Source: a bacterium (lineage in GTDB: Bacteria > Electryoneota > Electryoneia > Electryoneales > Electryoneaceae). Taken from it: 8,715 bases of DNA. Below are positions 1 to 5,569 of the stretch, piece after piece (position 1 is the stretch's first letter; each line of letters begins with the position of its first letter). Below the pieces are notes generated by a model. The model was not told where the DNA came from, made no database searches, and worked only from the letters and a program-made list of their open reading frames with translations. The DNA lies in NCBI GenBank assembly GCA_014729955.1, contig WJJA01000075.1, positions 1 through 8,715 of the forward strand. The letters run 5' to 3'. The position numbers were made by a program, and so were the translations under genes.

Positions 1-1305
1 CCACGACCACTCCTCTTTCAGACCGCACGACATCAGGAACTTCGCCATCGGCCAGACACGCTTGCATTGTTTCAGACGCACACATCGCAGCTTTCGCCGG
101 ATCCATTCGTCCAGATCGTGAAGAAGTGCCTTGCATGACGCCAGTTTGAAGTAGGTCAACCAGCCGGACAGGTATGAGTTCAGATCCTCGATGAACTGCT
201 GGAACCGTCGCGGACGGTTCCGTTTCGTGATCTGACGTACCCGGTCTTTCAGCCGTGTGACACTCTTCGGCGCAACGCCAAGCCTGCCGCCACGAAGCAG
301 GCGATAGCCGAGGAACTGACGCTCCTCCACATACGCCACTGCGCTCTTTTCCCGGTTCACCTTCAGCTTTAACGTCCCCTCAAGGAAGGCCGTGATCGAA
401 GCCATCACCCGTTCCCCCGCCGCCTTGCTGCGGACATAGATGTTGCAGTCATCAGCATAACGGCAGAACTTGTGACCACGCCGTTCCAGCTCCTTGTCAA
501 GATCGTCAAGCAACAGGTTCGCCAGTAGCGGCGACAACGGTCCGCCCTGGGGCGTCCCTTCCTGTCGGCGCACGCATACGCCGTCTTGCAGCAACCCGGC
601 CTGCAGGAAGCGCCGGATGATGCGGAGCAGACGCTTGTCGTTGATCCGATCCGCAAGACGTCCCATCAGCATGTCATGGTTCACCCGGTCGAAGAACTTC
701 GACAGGTCCATGTCCACCACGATGACACGGCCTTCCTTCACGTACCCACAAGCCTGCTTCAGCGCCGTATGCGCACCGACACCACGTCGGAAGCCGAAGC
801 TTGACGACGAAAATGCCGGGTCCAACACAGGGTCAAGCACCTGCAGGATCGCTTGCTGCACCACACGGTCCACTACCGTCGGGATGCCCAATTGACGCAC
901 CCCCTTCCCACCCGGCTTCGGGATCTGCACCCCGCGTACCGCTTGGGGACGATAGCTGCCGTCGAGCAGTGAAGCGATCAGCTCATCTTTGTGAAGATGA
1001 AGCCAGTTGCCCAGCTGCTGGACAGTCATACCGTCCACTCCAGCCGATCCCTTGTTGGCTTTCACCTTCTTGTACGCACGGTTCAAGTTGTCCCGTGCGC
1101 ACACCCGTTCCATCAGGTACGGCGTCAAGGCTCGTCCTCTGCCGGATGCCGAAGGCGTTTGACACACCTCGCACGCACCAGATCCGGTTCCGCCTTCACC
1201 GGTTGCGCCGGGGTGCGACGTGTCCGACGACTCCTGCTCTTCGAACAGGCTAAGCTGCCGATACACGCCGACTTGCGGTGTCTCCACGCCTGCCGAATCA
1301 GGCAT
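1..1305 (-). CDS. ltrA: Group II intron reverse transcriptase/maturase (C-terminus cut by window edge)
   Basis: The intron-encoded protein binds its own intron RNA, assists splicing, and copies the intron into DNA during retrohoming. The frame is open for 435 codons from ATG 1305 to the window edge. Visible RT features: 'IPKPGGKGVRQLGIPTVVDR' around residues 120-140, 'SSSSFGFRRG', the metal-binding aspartates D198 and D200 in 'VVDMDLSKFFDRVNHD', 'EGTPQGGPLSPLLANLLLDD', and the active-site box Y283-A-D-D286 inside 'FCRYADDCNIYV'. The maturase (X) region follows, ending in 'WIRRKLRCVRLKQCKR'. No endonuclease domain is visible up to the edge; by comparison with GsI-IIC perhaps 35-50 residues are missing. 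Start 1305 has AAGGAG 5 nt upstream; the alternative Met at 1113 has no ribosome-binding site. The first ~64 residues are a low-complexity Ser/Gly-rich extension before 'MERVCARDN', where shorter relatives begin. No frameshift or stop is seen. Confidence 0.95.
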   Translation of the reverse strand, partial: MPDSAGVETPQVGVYRQLSLFEEQESSDTSHPGATGEGGTGSGACEVCQTPSASGRGRALTPYLMERVCARDNLNRAYKKVKANKGSAGVDGMTVQQLGNWLHLHKDELIASLLDGSYRPQAVRGVQIPKPGGKGVRQLGIPTVVDRVVQQAILQVLDPVLDPAFSSSSFGFRRGVGAHTALKQACGYVKEGRVIVVDMDLSKFFDRVNHDMLMGRLADRINDKRLLRIIRRFLQAGLLQDGVCVRRQEGTPQGGPLSPLLANLLLDDLDKELERRGHKFCRYADDCNIYVRSKAAGERVMASITAFLEGTLKLKVNREKSAVAYVEERQFLGYRLLRGGRLGVAPKSVTRLKDRVRQITKRNRPRRFQQFIEDLNSYLSGWLTYFKLASCKALLHDLDEWIRRKLRCVRLKQCKRVWPMAKFLMSCGLKEEWSW

Positions 1306-1710
1306 GACTGCTCCTTGGTCTTCGGATTCGGTCCTTCACCACCACAAGGACGGCGGCTACTATGACCTCGGCTGACTCCTCATCTTCCCTCCCCGTCCAT
1401 TGCTGAACCGGTAGTCGGCATCGTGCCGACAGAACATGAGGCCTCCCAGGGTAAGATGTAACGCTGTCCGTTGGCCCTCGCCGGATTTACCGCCGCAGCG
1501 TCCGGATGACATCGGGCCTCCCTGTCCATAGCCAGGTTACCCCGCTGCAACGGCCTTCTATCCGGTTCCTGTTCGTCGAGTCCAACGTCCGCCTCCGGCT
1601 TCCTCCGGACCCCGCCTCACGACGACGCCCTTGCCATTGGCTACTGGTTCCTGTCATCAAGGCCCACAGGGGACTTGCACCCCATTAGCGATACACCATG
1701 CCTGGCACAC
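1306..1710 (-). ncRNA. Group II intron ribozyme, 5' non-coding segment (domain I to start of domain IV)
   Basis: These ~405 nt lie between the intron's GTGTG 5' end and the start codon of its protein. No reading frame here looks like a gene. By position they should hold domains I-III, with the protein in domain IV as in other bacterial group II introns. GC-rich self-complementary stretches are visible, for example GGGG around the 'GTGCAAGT' loop near 1672-1684. I could not assign EBS1/EBS3 by eye. Catalytic domain V is outside the window. Confidence 0.75.
1311..1316 (-). promoter_or_regulatory. Ribosome-binding site of the intron-encoded protein
   Basis: AAGGAG on the minus strand, 5 nt before ATG 1305. 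It decides the start in favour of the 64-residue extended form rather than the internal Met at 1113. Confidence 0.7.
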
Positions 1711-1744
1711 AAAAAAATCGCCCTCCCCTCAAAGAGGGAAGGGC
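1711..1744 (-). terminator. Rho-independent terminator of the CxxCH secreted-protein gene; group II intron insertion site
   Basis: On the minus strand GCCCTTCCCTC (1744-1734) and GAGGGGAGGGC (1730-1720) form an 11-bp stem with one G-U pair and a 3-nt loop. GA and then seven T (1717-1711) follow. This is a strong intrinsic terminator, 53 nt after the stop codon at 1798. The next base, 1710, is the first base of the group II intron. Confidence 0.9.
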
Positions 1745-1751
1745 GAAGAAT

Positions 1752-1780
1752 CGGCAATGCCCGGGGGGGAGGCATTACCG
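1752..1780 (-). other. Second stem-loop between stop codon and terminator
   Basis: CGGTAATGCC (1780-1771) and GGCATTGCCG (1761-1752) pair over 10 bp with one G-U pair, around a 9-nt loop that is mostly a C-run on the transcript. It begins 17 nt after the stop codon and is not followed by T. It could be a 3'-UTR stability hairpin or a relic of an additional terminator. Confidence 0.55.
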
Positions 1781-1797
1781 GGGTATTCCTGGCAGAG

Positions 1798-3249
1798 TTA
1801 TTTCATGTATACAACCTTTTTCACGTCGGAGCTGCCCTCAGAGTTCCAGGCTCTCACCATGTAGAGACCCGCCGCGGTGTTCGGACGCCAGGTCAGGGTA
1901 TGGCTGCCGGCGCTGAGGGAACCGTTGTGCAGGATGGTCACCTGCCGGCCCAGGATATCGTAGACTGCCACTTCCACATCCTGAACTTTCGGTACGGATA
2001 TGCGGACAGAAAGTTCCGGGTTGAAGGGGTTCGGATAGGCCGCCGCGATGCCGAATCGGCTCGGGAGACTGCCTTCGTTTTCATCCACATCGGTGGAATT
2101 GACGGTGAAGCTGAAGACCTCACCCGATAGACGGGCGTTGTCGTTCTCATCCATGGCCATGACACGCCAGTAGTATTCCACCCCGACTTCGAAATTGGTC
2201 ACGTCCACCATGATCATGCTGTTGCCCATCGCATCGAAGCTCATCGGGTCGGAGAAGCTGTCGTCTGTGTCCGCGTGGAGGGTGTAGGTGACGTCTTCGC
2301 CGTCCGGATCGTCAGCCTCTTCCCAATCGAAGTCCACGGTTGAGATATCGTCGAGTACAGCACCATCCGCCGGGTCGATCAAGCTGAACATGCCGGGGAG
2401 ACGGTTCACGTTGATGGTCCAGGTGTCGTCGGAAAGGGTCTCGTCACCTTCATCGTCGGTGGCCATCACACGCCAATACCACATTCCTACCTCCGGGTCA
2501 TCGGAGAGGGTCAGGGTATAGCTGGTTTCTGTGCCCGTGTCGTGCACCATCGGATCATCGAAGTTTTCGTTGTCTGCGATATGGATTTCATAGTTCACAT
2601 CACCGCCGTCGGGATCGGAACTGGCTTCCCATTCGAAGACGACTTCATCAGAAGGCATGAATTCGGTGCCGTCCGCAGGGCTGGTGAGGGTAAAGGGTTC
2701 GGGTGGTCCGCCGGCAGCGGCTTCCGTCATTGCCATATCGATGGTATAAATGTAGTCGCCGGTGGTGGTAAAGTTTCCGTCGGCAGCATTGCCCGCGACG
2801 TAAAAGGTGACATCACCGGTGCCGGACATCGGTGCGGTCCACTCGAAATCCCAGGTCACCGGACCGTTTTGGGTGCCGTTCTGGGTGCCGGAGGATGTGT
2901 GCTGCAGATACCCCGAGCTGAGCTGGGTGTTGGTTGCGTCCGTTACGACAAGGGTTCCGGCGGGGTTGTTGGATCCATCCTTGGCGATCAACTGGAATCC
3001 CCAGCGGGACTGTCCCGCATCTTCGAGGGTTACGGTCATGTCGTAGCTCTGACCGGGTGTGTACTCCATGATTTCGGTGATGTCCAGGGAGCCGTCACCT
3101 GTGTTCACCGGGAACGAGCTGTGGCAGGCGGTGCAGTTGCTGTTGTTGGGCGGATCGCCGGCACGTCCCGCGGGCGGTCCTCCGGAAAAGGCTGAAGCGG
3201 TGTGGGCTGCGAACAGCAGGGCAAAAACAGCGATCAACGTGCGTTTCAT
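1798..3249 (-). CDS. Secreted CxxCH protein: choice-of-anchor V-like domain, two Ig/FN3-like domains, T9SS-type sorting tail
   Basis: 483 residues. A signal peptide with cleavage predicted after A20 (ASA|F) exports it. C39-T-A-C42-H43 is a haem c-type CxxCH motif just after the signal peptide. Residues ~20-180, with 'RWGFQLIAKDG' at 82-92, look like the choice-of-anchor V/reelin-type domain, a family often carrying an N-terminal CxxCH. Two tandem Ig/FN3-like repeats follow (about 183-282 and 285-385), each with a '(T/I)(S/D)PADG...DPDG(G/E)DV.Y' pattern. The last ~90 residues ('YPNPFNPE', 'VAVYDILGRQV', 'LSAGSHTLTW', 'KKVVYMK') match the T9SS type A sorting domain, implying secretion or surface attachment. 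AGGAGG lies 9 nt before ATG. Single gene with its own terminator. One haem site without a full cytochrome domain makes electron transfer uncertain; the exact role is unknown. Confidence 0.9.
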   Translation of the reverse strand: MKRTLIAVFALLFAAHTASAFSGGPPAGRAGDPPNNSNCTACHSSFPVNTGDGSLDITEIMEYTPGQSYDMTVTLEDAGQSRWGFQLIAKDGSNNPAGTLVVTDATNTQLSSGYLQHTSSGTQNGTQNGPVTWDFEWTAPMSGTGDVTFYVAGNAADGNFTTTGDYIYTIDMAMTEAAAGGPPEPFTLTSPADGTEFMPSDEVVFEWEASSDPDGGDVNYEIHIADNENFDDPMVHDTGTETSYTLTLSDDPEVGMWYWRVMATDDEGDETLSDDTWTINVNRLPGMFSLIDPADGAVLDDISTVDFDWEEADDPDGEDVTYTLHADTDDSFSDPMSFDAMGNSMIMVDVTNFEVGVEYYWRVMAMDENDNARLSGEVFSFTVNSTDVDENEGSLPSRFGIAAAYPNPFNPELSVRISVPKVQDVEVAVYDILGRQVTILHNGSLSAGSHTLTWRPNTAAGLYMVRAWNSEGSSDVKKVVYMK

Positions 3250-3320
3250 CGACTTCTTCCTCCTGTGGGTGGTTCGTCTGTCTCCCGTCTGGTGGTGTCC
3301 GCATGCTGCGAACCCCCGAA

Positions 3321-3349
3321 TTAGGTAGTCCTAAATCATAACCTAGGAC
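3321..3349 (-). promoter_or_regulatory. Dyad symmetry over a candidate -10 box, upstream of the CxxCH protein gene
   Basis: On the plus strand TTAGG (3321-3325), CCTAA (3330-3334) and CCTAGG (3342-3347) are alternating half-sites. GTCCTA (3328-3333) and TAGGAC (3344-3349) also form a 6-10-6 inverted repeat. Between those arms the minus strand reads TATGAT (3340-3335), one base from the sigma-70 -10 consensus. I see no convincing -35 at the proper spacing. A repressor operator overlapping a promoter is a reasonable inference, about 70-100 nt before the start codon. Confidence 0.35.
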
Positions 3350-3517
3350 GGCTTCTCATTTGCAGCAAGGAGTCAGACAATTTTACGAAAAAAACAAGAG
3401 CCGCAAGGGAGACCTTCAGTCGTTTGATATTGTGAAGTTTAAATCAGGAGATATTCCATTAGCGAAATAATCCGCGGTTTAGTTTTCGGGCCGAAACCAG
3501 ACAAAACGGAAGCGATT
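3350..3517. other. Intergenic stretch without a recognised gene
   Basis: An AT-richer spacer between the two secreted-protein genes, with an A-run near 3388-3395. The only structure I see is TTTCGG-G-CCGAAA (3484-3496), a near-perfect 13-bp palindrome just downstream of the small secreted gene's terminator. No credible reading frame or RNA gene. Confidence 0.5.
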
Positions 3518-3543
3518 GGAAGCCCGCCTCAGGGCGGACCTCC
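3518..3543 (-). terminator. Stem-loop terminator after the small secreted-protein gene
   Basis: On the minus strand GGAGGTCCGCC (3543-3533), loop CTGA, GGCGGGCTTCC (3528-3518): an 11-bp stem with two G-U pairs, 29 nt after the stop codon. The T-tract is weak, with only GTTTTGT further downstream, so this may be a weak intrinsic terminator or a 3'-end stabilising hairpin. Confidence 0.6.
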
Positions 3544-3572
3544 AACATCGCATACGCAGGGGTCAACGCTTG

Positions 3573-4073
3573 TCAGCGAGCGATACGTACTTTGCTCGGG
3601 CGATCACCGGGGAGGGTGATGCTGTCGACATTGCGCAGGTCGTAAGGCAGGGTCACTGAACCGACGTTGTCGTCCGCAACCTTCGCGGTCAGCATGACCA
3701 TGTACTCGCCGGCACCGTAAGCGTTCACATGCAGGACGGCTTCGAAATTACCGGAAACGTTGCTTGCAAACGCAAGGGCAAAACGGTCGTACTTATCGTT
3801 GACCGGCAGGGTTTCCGCATTGCCGCTACGGCTTTCGGAACCGCCTTCACCATCGAGCTGGTAGAGGGTGAACATCTTGGCATGCTTGCCGGTGATCATG
3901 ATTTCGTAACCTTGCTTGAAGTAGCTCTTGTCCAGGGTGAAGTACTCGCGGACTTCTTCGTTGACTTCCTGCTCACCGAACGAGATCATGTTGAAGTTGA
4001 AGGGAGCATTCTGTGCACTTGCGGCGAACGGGATCGCAATCATCAGGGCAAAGATCAGGGTAAAGCGCTTCAT
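3573..4073 (-). CDS. Small secreted protein of unknown function
   Basis: 166 residues, no family recognised. The N-terminus (MKRFTLIF...AASAQ) is a classical Sec signal peptide with likely cleavage after A20. The mature ~146 residues look like a soluble beta-rich domain: alternating hydrophobic residues in 'GYEIMITGKHAKMFTLYQLD', 'GNFEAVLHVNAYGAGEYMVMLTAKV' and 'VGSVTLPYDLRNVDSITLPG'. There are no cysteines, no lipobox, no membrane span after the signal and no T9SS-type tail, so it is probably periplasmic or released. The frame is open 28 codons further upstream, but ATG 4073 is preferred because GGAGG lies 5 nt before it and the signal peptide begins exactly there. It is flanked by its own hairpin downstream and a dyad upstream, suggesting a monocistronic gene. 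Confidence 0.8.
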   Translation of the reverse strand: MKRFTLIFALMIAIPFAASAQNAPFNFNMISFGEQEVNEEVREYFTLDKSYFKQGYEIMITGKHAKMFTLYQLDGEGGSESRSGNAETLPVNDKYDRFALAFASNVSGNFEAVLHVNAYGAGEYMVMLTAKVADDNVGSVTLPYDLRNVDSITLPGDRPSKVRIAR

Positions 4074-4078
4074 GGTTT

Positions 4079-4083
4079 CCTCC
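4079..4083 (-). promoter_or_regulatory. Ribosome-binding site fixing the start of the small secreted protein
   Basis: GGAGG on the minus strand, 5 nt before ATG 4073. No comparable site precedes the longer in-frame Met at 4157. Confidence 0.75.
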
Positions 4084-4115
4084 GTGTACTGATCGTTTTG
4101 TTTTCGTATGAAAAT

Positions 4116-4131
4116 GTTTGGTGTTCCAAAC
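4116..4131. promoter_or_regulatory. Perfect 6-4-6 inverted repeat upstream of the small secreted gene
   Basis: GTTTGG-TGTT-CCAAAC, perfect arms with a 4-nt centre, 43-58 nt before ATG 4073. It is placed where an operator or a 5'-UTR hairpin would act on the downstream minus-strand gene. I could not identify convincing -10/-35 or Bacteroidota -7/-33 boxes beside it, so its role is inferred from position only. Confidence 0.4.
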
Positions 4132-4510
4132 TTGCCCGAGACAAATGCAGGGTTCATGCCAAAACGTGGAGCGTGGGGAGTCCGCCGGGCTCTGTGCAGC
4201 GGGTGCGGTGAGGGAGCAAAGTCGCTTTGGACAAGGAAAAGTTAGGGTCCCCGAATTGTTCTCTCGAACAGGAGCCCTTGAGTGTGCCGGATTTGCAGTA
4301 TGGTATCAGAAGTAAGCATAAACTGTTGTTATTCTATCTCTTTATCGTACTGCCTATATTTATAATATAGTAATTTTGGGTTTAAGAATTCTGTTCTCTA
4401 TTGATGCATATCGTGCATGCCTGCGCGGAGGATTTGCGTACGGGTGTACCGTTTGGAGACAAAAACGAGCTTCCTGGAGGTCGCGCTCCTCGCTACTGCC
4501 ACGCAATCGC
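4132..4510. other. Gene-free intergenic stretch with an AT-rich island
   Basis: No convincing coding region on either strand. Around 4310-4385 composition turns strongly AT-rich and includes TATAAT (4361-4366) and, directly after, TAATTTTG (4371-4378). The latter fits the Bacteroidota -7 pattern TAnnTTTG. No matching upstream element is found at normal spacing, and no gene starts downstream on the plus strand, so I do not call a promoter. Confidence 0.5.
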
Positions 4511-4512
4511 AG

Positions 4513-4577
4513 GATCCCGGCTTGCGCCGGGCTTGCCCGCCGCTTTCGCCGGGCTTGCCCGCCGGCTTTTTGGCGGG
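4513..4577. repeat. Cluster of GC-rich palindromes with a 22-bp direct repeat
   Basis: Three nested elements. CCCGGC-TTGC-GCCGGG (4516-4531) is a perfect 6-4-6 stem-loop. The 18-mer CGCCGGGCTTGCCCGCCG occurs at 4525-4542 and again at 4547-4564 (period 22). CCCGCC...GGCGGG (4558-4563/4572-4577) closes an 8-nt loop containing a T-run. The composition and short palindromic units resemble REP-type intergenic repeats. The cluster ends 11 bp before the MITE-like element. Confidence 0.65.
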
Positions 4578-4588
4578 ACGACACGTTT

Positions 4589-4847
4589 TAACCCGAATAT
4601 TTCACGAGTTCAAAGTGCGTCAGATGCGAGGCGCGAAGGATGAAGCTGTATGGCAATACCGCGAATCCTTCGCAACAAAGCAGATGACGTGCCTGGGACC
4701 GCCCGAAGGGGAATGAGTAAATGGGTTTTTCTCTTTTACGTCCGGGTACAAACCGTCGCCGGGAGGAAGTGACAAATTGGGAACATCTTCCTGTAAAACC
4801 AGTCCTTACCATAGCTCGCTTTCATCATTCATGAAATGTTCGGGTTA
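4589..4847 (+). mobile_element. MITE-like non-autonomous element, 259 bp, with 19-bp terminal inverted repeats
   Basis: The left end TAACCCGAATATTTCACGA (4589-4607) is repeated inverted at the right end (4847-4829) as TAACCCGAACATTTCATGA, 17 of 19 matches. The first ~135 bp recur at 8532-8667 with about a dozen differences by hand count. The interior has no credible transposase or other gene. If the true ends are ACCCG...CGGGT, both flanks are TA, which would fit a TA target duplication as in IS630/Tc1-type elements. But TA is also part of the palindromic ends, so this is not decisive. The right end lies 47 bp beyond the lipoprotein stop codon. Confidence 0.65.
4618..4689 (+). repeat. Large hairpin in the core of the repeat, copy A
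   Basis: GCGAAGGAT (4633-4641) and ATCCTTCGC (4665-4673) are a perfect 9-bp inverted repeat. Outside it, CGTCA-GA-TGC (4618-4627) pairs with GCA-GA-TGACG (4680-4689) except for the central GA/GA. GTAT/ATAC can pair at the tip. The run 4632-4689 is identical in the second copy (8575-8632). Confidence 0.65.
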
Positions 4848-4894
4848 GACGGTCTGTTGTGCCGGAGGACAAGTCTTACGGCAGCCTTTTCTCT

Positions 4895-5569
4895 TCAGTT
4901 GATATCGTGCTGCGGCAGGTGATCGACCAGGGTCAACGCCTCCTTCACGGTCAGAACCCGGTAGTGCGGGTTGTAGTTCTGCCGGAATGTCTCGCTTTGA
5001 TGTACAGCGGGCCAGCCGACCGGCCGAAGTTGTGCTTCGAGGGAATCGAGGGCATCGTAGCGGATTTCACCCAGGTCGCGCCATTGGGCGGCTTGCTTCA
5101 GTTGGCTCCATTCGTCCAGGAACCCGGCGGTATCTGCGGGAACTCGTCCGCTTTCTACGAACGCTCGTGCCAAATCCTGCAGATCGCCGCCCCGGTTGAT
5201 GAAGGGGCCGAGGTGAACGCGCACGAAGTTGCCGTCATACTCTTCCGGATGTTGTAACGGTTGCGTGTCGCCGTCGAGACGCTCGATCAGGGGATCGGTG
5301 TGCGAAAGGTTCACGGCGCGTTGGACCTCGTCATGGAGCCGGCGCAGGGCGTGATCCGGTCCCTGCACGGCATGGGCGGGGCCCATGTGGCGATGGTACA
5401 GCAGTTTATAGGCGTCCTCGGCCTGCATTTTCGGATATCGCTGCAGGTGGATGCGTATGACCTCGGGAGGGTGTGGTGCAAACAGGCTGCACCCGCCCAG
5501 GATCATCCCGAGGGCGAAGAGGAGAAAACGTTTCGGGACATGCAATGAAGTGGGTGCGGGGTTCTGCAT
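4895..5569 (-). CDS. Uncharacterised lipoprotein, translationally coupled to gatB
   Basis: 224 residues. The N-terminus has a basic stretch (PKR), a hydrophobic core (FLLFALGMI) and a lipobox L24-G-G-C27, so it should be lipidated on C27 and membrane-anchored, facing the periplasm or outer membrane. The mature part is charged and soluble. Its best-defined stretch is 'YPKMQAEDAYKLLYHRHMGP' followed by 'AHAV', then 'DGNFVRVHLGPFINRGGDL'. I recall similar sequences only as uncharacterised bacterial proteins and assign no function. Its ATG overlaps the gatB stop by one base (TGATG), with GGGAG about 12 nt upstream inside gatB, so it is probably translated by coupling. No terminator with a T-run is visible between its stop and the MITE-like element. 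A TTG at codon 9 is an alternative start. Confidence 0.8.
   Translation of the reverse strand: MQNPAPTSLHVPKRFLLFALGMILGGCSLFAPHPPEVIRIHLQRYPKMQAEDAYKLLYHRHMGPAHAVQGPDHALRRLHDEVQRAVNLSHTDPLIERLDGDTQPLQHPEEYDGNFVRVHLGPFINRGGDLQDLARAFVESGRVPADTAGFLDEWSQLKQAAQWRDLGEIRYDALDSLEAQLRPVGWPAVHQSETFRQNYNPHYRVLTVKEALTLVDHLPQHDIN

Larger units (their letters stand above)
1..1710 (-). mobile_element. Group II intron, 5' part (continues past the left edge)
   Basis: Read on the minus strand, the sequence after the T-tract at 1711-1717 begins GTGTGCCAGGCATGG, matching the GUGYG 5' consensus of group II introns. About 405 nt of non-coding RNA follow, then an intron-encoded reverse transcriptase/maturase from 1305. 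The segment 'GGTGCAAGTCCCC' and the following 'AGCCAATGGCAAGGG' resemble conserved domain I text of bacterial group II introns. The 3' half (end of the protein, domains V and VI, 3' splice site) lies beyond position 1, so integrity cannot be judged. The protein resembles group IIC enzymes such as GsI-IIC as I remember them, and insertion right after a terminator is the group IIC habit. I therefore favour class C, but the RNA class is not proven. Confidence 0.9.

Noticed and set aside
991..1365. Plus-strand open frames over the 5' part of the intron RT
   Set aside because: Antisense to a clearly recognised reverse transcriptase on the minus strand.
2542..3195. 217-codon plus-strand open frame opposite the CxxCH protein
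   Set aside because: Valine/glycine-rich translation mirroring the Asp/Thr/Ser-rich secreted protein on the minus strand; no ribosome-binding site or domain.
4361..4378. TATAAT and TAATTTTG as a promoter pair
   Set aside because: No partner element at usual spacing and no gene downstream on the plus strand; an AT-rich island produces such matches by chance.
4588..4812. 74-codon minus-strand frame inside the MITE-like element
   Set aside because: It is made of repeat sequence and includes the structured core, ends at the terminal inverted repeat, and has no transposase similarity. Repeats of this type often yield spurious hypothetical genes.
4848..4894. Terminator for the gat operon
   Set aside because: Only a 5-bp TGCCG/CGGCA pairing with a long loop and no T-run is visible.
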